DNA of 7,821 bases from Methanobacterium sp. UBA8 (GTDB lineage: Archaea; Methanobacteriota; Methanobacteria; Methanobacteriales; Methanobacteriaceae), in the NCBI GenBank assembly GCA_002509665.1, contig DADN01000306.1, positions 23,946 to 31,766 of the forward strand. The letters are read 5' to 3'. A model generated the notes under the pieces. That model had not been told where the DNA came from. It searched no databases and was given only the letters and a program-made list of their open reading frames with translations. The translations under genes were made by a program, and so were the position numbers. Positions 7,487-7,821 of this stretch are shown here, piece by piece (the first letter of the stretch is position 1; every line of letters starts with the position of its first letter).

Positions 7487-7821
7487 ATGGACAACCTCGA
7501 AACTGTTGAAATATTACTCTTTGAAGATAATCCTGGAGATACAGGTTTAATTGAATTCATGCTTGAAGAATCTACCGATTTTTCCTATGAACTTAAAAAT
7601 GTTGAAACATTAAATGAAGGTTTAGAACTCCTTAAATATCATTCATTTGATGTAATATTGCTAGATCTTGGTCTTCCAGATAGTGATGGTATTGAAACAT
7701 TTATTGAAGTAAATAGAAAATGTCATGAGACTCCCATTATAATTTTAACAGGCTTAACTGATGAGAGGACTGGAATTAACGCGGTTAAAAAGGGCGCTCA
7801 GGATTATCTGGTTAAAGGACA
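7487..7821 (+). CDS. Receiver-domain protein, N-terminal part only (cut by the window edge)
   Basis: An open frame begins at ATG 7487 and runs off the window after 111 codons without a stop. The visible part is a nearly complete REC domain: Glu13-Asp14 in LLFEDNPGD, phosphoacceptor Asp60 in ILLDLGLPDSDG, Thr88 in IIILTGL and Lys110 in DYLVKG. Only 15 bases separate it from the preceding regulator, and AGGATGG (7471-7477), which overlaps that gene's stop codon, offers a Shine-Dalgarno site; translation may be coupled. It is clearly a different receiver from its neighbour (for example GLPDSDGIET instead of NLPGKDGREV). In methanogens this type of REC is often the N-terminus of a REC-PAS-histidine kinase, but it could also be a free receiver; what follows cannot be seen. 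Confidence 0.9.
   Translation, partial: MDNLETVEILLFEDNPGDTGLIEFMLEESTDFSYELKNVETLNEGLELLKYHSFDVILLDLGLPDSDGIETFIEVNRKCHETPIIILTGLTDERTGINAVKKGAQDYLVKG

Overview
The window looks like chromosomal DNA from a methanogenic archaeon, most likely of the Methanobacterium type. The base composition is visibly AT-rich. Start sites carry GGTG/AGGA-type Shine-Dalgarno sequences, and argH is followed at once by a run of ten T, the usual archaeal terminator. The argininosuccinate lyase has an archaeal-looking catalytic loop ([12 protein letters not shown]). The signalling proteins are the soluble, PAS-rich histidine kinases and free receiver proteins that abound in methanogens. This assignment is an inference from style and remembered family features, not from a search.

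Layout. Bases 1-237 hold no gene but are packed with short perfect inverted repeats, including a 17-nt palindromic unit present twice and an 18-bp perfect palindrome. They lead into argH (238-1641, TTG start). A T-run follows, then about 570 bases of AT-rich DNA in which I see no gene. From 2237 to the end of the window lies a two-component signalling cluster on the + strand: a 1570-residue multi-sensor histidine kinase (2237-6949), a single-domain response regulator resembling cyanobacterial Rcp1 (6989-7471), and the start of a second receiver-domain protein (7487 to beyond the window edge).

How the parts work together. ArgH makes arginine and fumarate in the last step of arginine biosynthesis; nothing ties it to the signalling genes, and a terminator and long gap separate them. 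The kinase has no membrane segment, so it should sense cytoplasmic signals. Its order is PAS(Cys)-PAS-coiled coil-PAS-GAF-PAS(Cys)-GAF-coiled coil-PAS-PAS-PAS-HisKA-HATPase. The gaps of 39 and 15 bases to the next genes, each with a Shine-Dalgarno site, imply one operon in which the kinase hands phosphate to one or both receivers. The first regulator has no output domain, so its target is probably another protein.

The most notable observations are the structured hairpin array before argH with mutually exclusive pairings, the matched C-x4-C-x13-C-P-H motifs in two separate PAS domains of the kinase, the old but well-kept duplication of PAS5 and PAS7, and the nine exact heptads of the EELQ coiled coil. 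No part of the window is clearly a wholly new system.
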